Below the pieces are notes generated by a model. The model was not told the origin of the DNA. It worked only from the letters and a program-made list of their open reading frames with translations, and ran no database searches. 64,000 nucleotides of DNA from Pelagicoccus sp. SDUM812005 (GTDB lineage: Bacteria; Verrucomicrobiota; Verrucomicrobiia; Opitutales; Opitutaceae): the NCBI RefSeq assembly GCF_031127875.1, contig NZ_JARXIA010000001.1, positions 186,001 through 250,000 of the forward strand, read 5' to 3'. This document shows positions 60,693 through 64,000 of the stretch, one piece after another. A program made the translations under genes and the position numbers. The stretch's first letter is position 1. Each line of letters opens with the position of its first letter.

Positions 60693-60799
60693 GACTAACA
60701 CGTAGGGTGTTATTGGGCTCTTGTGATCATGTCGCTACGCTCGGTAGCACTTTTTGACCGTTAAGTTGTCGGAATAGCAGGCTATGGCCGGTGTTATGC
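60693..60799 (-). repeat. attC-like site (A1), long VCR-like form
   Basis: 107 bp with complementary outer ends (ATAACAC / GTGTTAG on the minus strand) and an inner hairpin GCTAC-CGAGC-GTAGC. It marks the upstream edge of the cassette array. TTATGCGCGCTTTT occurs twice, at 60674-60687 and 60795-60808, one copy at or beside each end of the site. Confidence 0.5.
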
Positions 60800-61039
60800 G
60801 CGCTTTTCGGGTAATAGCACATTTGGGGATTCTCCTGTTAGTCCGCGCTTTTCCATGCAAGGGAAACTATTTCGGACTTGCTTGGAGACAAGGCTAATTT
60901 ACGTGAAAGTACGATTGGGTAGAGTTGTTTGCGCTTAGGCCTGTGGCTTTGGTTTGCTCGAGCTCGCGTTGACTGGAAGTCGATCCGATCTGCACCGCTT
61001 AGTCGCAGGTTGACTGCTTGCTGGTCTTTGGGAGGAACC

Positions 61040-61099
61040 GCGTACCGAGGGAGATGAGGAACTTGGACAGCGTACCGAGAAAGATGAGAAGTTTGGAAC
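61040..61099 (+). repeat. 30-bp tandem repeat, two copies
   Basis: Two adjacent 30-bp units, each starting GCGTACCGAG and ending in a TTGGA-type sequence (61040-61069, 61070-61099), differ at a few positions. Confidence 0.6.
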
Positions 61100-61332
61100 C
61101 GCGAATCCGGCCGTCGCTCTTTGAGCTATGGCGGACTAGCGTGGACGCGAATGAACGCTAATAATTTTGGATAAATGGAGTTGGGTTTCTCGACCGACAC
61201 TTGAGGTGCGAAGCGACGAAACATGACGCAAAAGTACGCTAATTTTTTCGTTTTTGGGGGCAGGTGTAGAGGTAGGCATTGCTCTGATGAGCAAGGCAGT
61301 GGTGAGGGTGATGTTGGTGGGAGTGGGTTTTG

Positions 61333-61379
61333 TTTTTTGGGCCCGCAGATCTCCGCAGATGTTCGCAGATTGTTTTTTT
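61333..61379 (+). repeat. CGCAGAT-type dispersed repeat, copy 1
   Basis: About 47 bp: a T run, GGCCCGCAGAT, two further CGCAGAT-like units, then a T run. It is about 85% alike to 63947-63993. Internal units recur at roughly 10-bp spacing. Confidence 0.65.
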
Positions 61380-61630
61380 GGGGGGGAGTGAGTGTGGGGC
61401 GAAACCGCAGGTATTTTGATGATTTTCGACGGATTTTGTGAGGGCATCCTGCACTGCGGAGGAATTAACATCGCTTCGCTGGATCCCTTCGGCAGGCCTC
61501 AGGGCGAGGATCCCTTCGCTGAACTCAGGGCGAAGACCCGATTCGAGTGTCGGTTGGGGGCTTAAGGTAGGATCCACCTTCGCTAGCCCTTCCACCTTTG
61601 GTAAGGCTCTTGCGGACAAGTTGGCGGACG

Positions 61631-61673
61631 GGATCTTGCACTGCGGTCGCGGGCTGAAGCTCCGCGCTACGGG
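61631..61673 (+). repeat. dispersed intergenic repeat copy
   Basis: Begins GGATCTTGCACTGCGG and runs to CGCTACGGG. It matches 35693-35735 in about 39 of 43 bases. Confidence 0.65.
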
Positions 61674-61740
61674 GATGATTTCGTTATGGAGAAGGTCCTT
61701 TGTTTGTTAGGCTTTTGTACTTTGTGTGGTTAGAAAGAAT

Positions 61741-61770
61741 GGATCTTGCACTGTGGTGCGGGCTTCCGCC
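61741..61770 (+). repeat. dispersed repeat, diverged copy
   Basis: Begins GGATCTTGCACTGTGG and then drifts from the other copies. A matching 3' part (AAGCTTCGCGTTACGGGG, near 61859) lies about 90 bp on, as if a segment was inserted into the element. Confidence 0.5.
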
Positions 61771-61899
61771 TTTGCAGTAAAGCTACTGCGGACATGCCAG
61801 CGGACAAGTCTGCGGACGAGTTGGAGGACCCGTCGGCGGGGAGGATTGTGGACGGGAAAGCTTCGCGTTACGGGGGGTGCCTTCGTTATGGGGAGGGAT

Positions 61900-63804
61900 T
61901 TAGTTGTTGGCTTGGAATTGGGTGATGGCGATGGGGTGGTCGCGGTCTTGGCCGGGCTTGAAGACGAGGCGGAGCTTGCGGGCGCGGATGGGGCTTTCGA
62001 GGGGGAGGGTGAGTTGGAGACTGGTTTCTGGGGCGGTGGCTATGGGTTGCCAGGCGTCGGCGATCCAGGCTTCGACGGTGAAGGCGGCTGCGGCGCTCCA
62101 GGGGGCTTGTATCTGAACTGCGGATACTTGCTTTTCGATGCCGAGATCGAGTTGGAGCCATTGGTTGGCGGTGTCGCCTTGGGAGATCCAATGGGTGCTG
62201 GGGTCGCGGTCGTTGGCGTGGGCGGCTGGGTGTCCGGCTGCGGAGCTGGTGGCGCTCATGTAGGCGCCGTAGAGGCGGAGCTGGAGTTGGGCGTCGAAGA
62301 GGGAGCGGGGATAGGCTTCCTGGTCCTTGAGCTCCATGAGGCCTTCGTCTTCGAAGGTAACGGTTTCTCCGGGGCTGCGGAATCCGACGAAGTAGGGGCG
62401 GATGTAGTTGTGGAGCTTGCGCTGGGCGATGGACCAGAGGTCGTAGCTGGTTTGGGGAGCGGAGGCGTTGTGGACGAAGTTCCAGAAGGTGAAGTCTTGG
62501 CCGCCGTTGGGGTAGGCGTTCCAGGCTCCGCCGTTGTGGGTGAAGCGGCCGCCGTTTATGTTGTCGAAGAGGTTGGCGTAGGGATGGAAGCCGTGGCAGT
62601 CGATGGACTGGTCTTCGAGCATGACGCAGTTTTGGTAGACGGAGGCGGTGTTGGTCCAGCGGAAGCCGAGGGCGTGCCAGGTGGGTGTCTCGTTGACGAT
62701 GTCCTTGTAGAGCACGCCGTAGCTGTCGCGTGGATACGTGGTGGTGTGGCCGGGCTTGCCGGAGAAGCGTACGTTTTCTACGGTGACGGCTAGGGCATTG
62801 TCGATGACGAGTGCGACGTTCCAGGAGTCGAATTCGCAGTCGCGTATCCAACTGTTGGCGACGTCGGTGAGGTGCATGCCGCGGTAGGCGTAGTCGACGG
62901 CGTGGTTGAGGTGGTGCTTGAAGTCTTGGGGGTAGGAGGCCCAGCCGCTGGAGAAGCGGATGCCTTCGACGCCGATTTCTTGCAGGGGGGCGTAGGGCCA
63001 GATTTCGGTGGTGCCGGCTCCGGCTGGGATGCCGAGCTGGACGGGGTTCTTGAAGGTGACGCGCTTGCCGTCGATGGCGGAGATGAGGTGTTCCTCGCGG
63101 ATGCGGATGCCGGATTTCCCGGTGGACCAGGCGGGATGCCATTCGAGGCCGTCGAGGCGGGCATCGATGGCTTCCTTGCTTTGGTGAAAGAGGGTGACGT
63201 ATTGGCCGACGGAGAGCTTCTTGGCGCTGTCGACGGTGAGGGTGAAGGACCCGCGGGGGATTTCGCCGGTGGGTTTGGCGAGGACGGTTTGGTCGAAGTG
63301 GCGGGGTTTGGCTCCGACGGGGCGGAAGTGGAAGCGGGGGGATTCGGGGAGCTTGGGATCGGGGTACTCGTGGGTGTAGATTTCGGTGCCGCCTTCGTCG
63401 GCTCCTTCGCCGCGCAGGACGATGTGGCCGCGGTTGATCTCGAAGGAGCGGTTGCGTTCTTCGCCGACGCCTACGACGTACTTGCCGCGAGGGAAGTGGA
63501 TGACGACGGGTTGGTCGATCGCCATGGCGGCGTCGATTGCGGCGCGGATGCCGTCGTCGTCGAATAGGTTGTCGTCGGGGATGGCTCCGTAGTCGGTGAC
63601 TTGCAGGGTGAGCCAGCCGCGGGTGTCGGGGATGGGCTGTTCGGAGAATTGGTAGCCGGCGTAGGAGTAGTTGGGCAGGAGGGCGGGCTCGCCGGTGTGC
63701 TGGCTGCGGGCGTATTCGACCCAGCTGGGGGCCTCGGTTTGGGCGGAGGCGAGAAGGGGGAAGAGCGTGAGCTGGAGGGTGAGAAGTGAAAGGGTGCGGA
63801 GCAT
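61900..63804 (-). CDS. secreted beta-helix protein with F5/8-type C-terminal domain
   Basis: A 634-residue exported protein with signal peptide 1-21 (LSLLTLQLTLFPLLASAQ). Residues about 60-480 form a pectate-lyase-3-like beta-helix, starting VTDYGAIPDDNLFDDDGIRAAIDAA, with coils such as GVEGIRFSSGW, NSWIRDCEFDSWNVALVI and AVTVENVRFSGKPGHT. The central part recalls the DUF4955 group. Residues about 500-634 resemble a discoidin (F5/8 C, CBM32-like) domain: AAHANDRDPSTHWISQG, WLQLDLGIEKQVSAVQI, RARKLRLVFKPG. Galactose-type sugar binding fits pectin use. No clear GH28 or PL active site is visible, so the activity is unknown. The gene begins 196 bp from the window end. Confidence 0.75.
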   Translation of the reverse strand: MLRTLSLLTLQLTLFPLLASAQTEAPSWVEYARSQHTGEPALLPNYSYAGYQFSEQPIPDTRGWLTLQVTDYGAIPDDNLFDDDGIRAAIDAAMAIDQPVVIHFPRGKYVVGVGEERNRSFEINRGHIVLRGEGADEGGTEIYTHEYPDPKLPESPRFHFRPVGAKPRHFDQTVLAKPTGEIPRGSFTLTVDSAKKLSVGQYVTLFHQSKEAIDARLDGLEWHPAWSTGKSGIRIREEHLISAIDGKRVTFKNPVQLGIPAGAGTTEIWPYAPLQEIGVEGIRFSSGWASYPQDFKHHLNHAVDYAYRGMHLTDVANSWIRDCEFDSWNVALVIDNALAVTVENVRFSGKPGHTTTYPRDSYGVLYKDIVNETPTWHALGFRWTNTASVYQNCVMLEDQSIDCHGFHPYANLFDNINGGRFTHNGGAWNAYPNGGQDFTFWNFVHNASAPQTSYDLWSIAQRKLHNYIRPYFVGFRSPGETVTFEDEGLMELKDQEAYPRSLFDAQLQLRLYGAYMSATSSAAGHPAAHANDRDPSTHWISQGDTANQWLQLDLGIEKQVSAVQIQAPWSAAAAFTVEAWIADAWQPIATAPETSLQLTLPLESPIRARKLRLVFKPGQDRDHPIAITQFQANN

Positions 63805-63946
63805 ATGGACTGGGAAGGGGATTGCTAGGATGGTTAGGGAGCTGGGATTTTCTTCGGTACTGGGGGCGGGGCCGAATCTTGTGGGGGGCTAATTGTAGGA
63901 TAAGATAAGGGGGCTGGGATGAGGGGGGTGGGAGGATCGGGTTGTA

Positions 63947-63993
63947 TTTTTTTTGGCCCGCAGATTTACGCGGATGTGCGCAGATTGTTTTTT
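63947..63993 (+). repeat. CGCAGAT-type dispersed repeat, copy 2
   Basis: About 47 bp: a T run, GGCCCGCAGAT, CGCGGAT, CGCAGAT, then a T run. It is the partner of 61333-61379; the two flank the beta-helix gene. The rest of 63805-64000 shows no gene. Confidence 0.65.
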
Positions 63994-64000
63994 GGGGATT

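Larger units (their letters stand above)
60800..61899. other. repeat-rich non-coding spacer
   Basis: About 1.1 kb without a credible gene. No integrase or attI was found. It holds the tandem repeat at 61040, short near-repeats with GACGCGAATGAACGCTAAT-type wording (61143-61161), the CGCAGAT repeat, a doubled GGATCCCTTCG/CTCAGGGCGA unit (61480-61540) and two copies of the GGATCTTGCACTG element. It may be a landing zone or decayed DNA. Confidence 0.5.

Noticed and set aside
61480-61545. GGATCCCTTCG / CTCAGGGCGA doubled unit as a regulatory site
   Set aside because: It is a short repeated phrase in decayed spacer DNA, with no gene close enough to regulate.
1-64000. CRISPR array, rRNA, tRNA, prophage, transposase
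   Set aside because: No regularly spaced repeats with unique spacers, no rRNA or tRNA-like sequence, and no phage structural, transposase or integrase genes were recognised.

Overview
The window (about 64 kb, mostly GC-rich and densely coding) reads as a chromosome segment from a polysaccharide-degrading Verrucomicrobiota bacterium, probably of the Opitutales/Pelagicoccus type. This is inferred from gene content: a TonB-dependent receptor with the N-terminal LSPFEV-type segment seen in that group, pectin-degradation genes without SusD-like partners, DUF3826, DUF4450 and DUF4861 proteins, and weak or absent Shine-Dalgarno sites. No rRNA, tRNA or CRISPR array was seen.

Layout. 1-2967: end of a HEAT-like protein and a secreted PL1 pectate lyase. 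3251-8719 (minus): a MacA/MacB/TolC-type tripartite exporter operon. 8914-12811: a secreted GH28 and, convergent with it, a DUF4861-GH105 fusion. 13298-25271 (plus): a galactan/pectin operon of TonB receptor, GPH-type MFS symporter, LacI regulator, GH2, GH53 endo-galactanase, KDG kinase and a Gfo/Idh/MocA oxidoreductase. 25353-39173 (minus): a run of secreted proteins comprising two GH28s, an ankyrin protein, a DUF3826 protein, a DUF4450 protein, a six-hairpin glycosidase-like protein and a TPR/degenerate peptidase-like protein. 39470-41023: a second PL1 lyase. Together these cut homogalacturonan and the rhamnogalacturonan/galactan parts of pectin outside the cell, import the oligomers and feed the sugars into central metabolism.

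41180-43701: a divergent SDR/TetR pair with a repeated operator-like site, an AlkB-type dioxygenase and a small zinc-ribbon-like protein. 44076-54855: a tightly packed fatty-acid degradation operon (acyl-CoA ligase, thiolase, FadB-type multifunctional enzyme, acyl-CoA dehydrogenase, thioesterase, dienelactone hydrolase family protein). It also carries an unusual acyltransferase-alpha/beta-hydrolase fusion. 55236-56820: a LURP-one-like protein, a helix-hairpin-helix protein with a histone-H1-like lysine tail, and a LapA-like membrane protein.

56844-60799 is the most distinctive part. It is a lower-GC run of small genes, all on the minus strand, separated by imperfect inverted repeats whose ends resemble integron attC core sites. 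Several stop codons lie inside those sites. I read it as an integron gene-cassette array with no integrase in view (CALIN-like), carrying a RelE/RHH toxin-antitoxin pair, a HEPN-like protein, a DMP19-like protein, a TonB-C-like lipoprotein, small membrane proteins and an orphan. 60800-61899 is a repeat-rich spacer, and 61900-63804 encodes another secreted beta-helix protein with an F5/8-type C-terminal domain.
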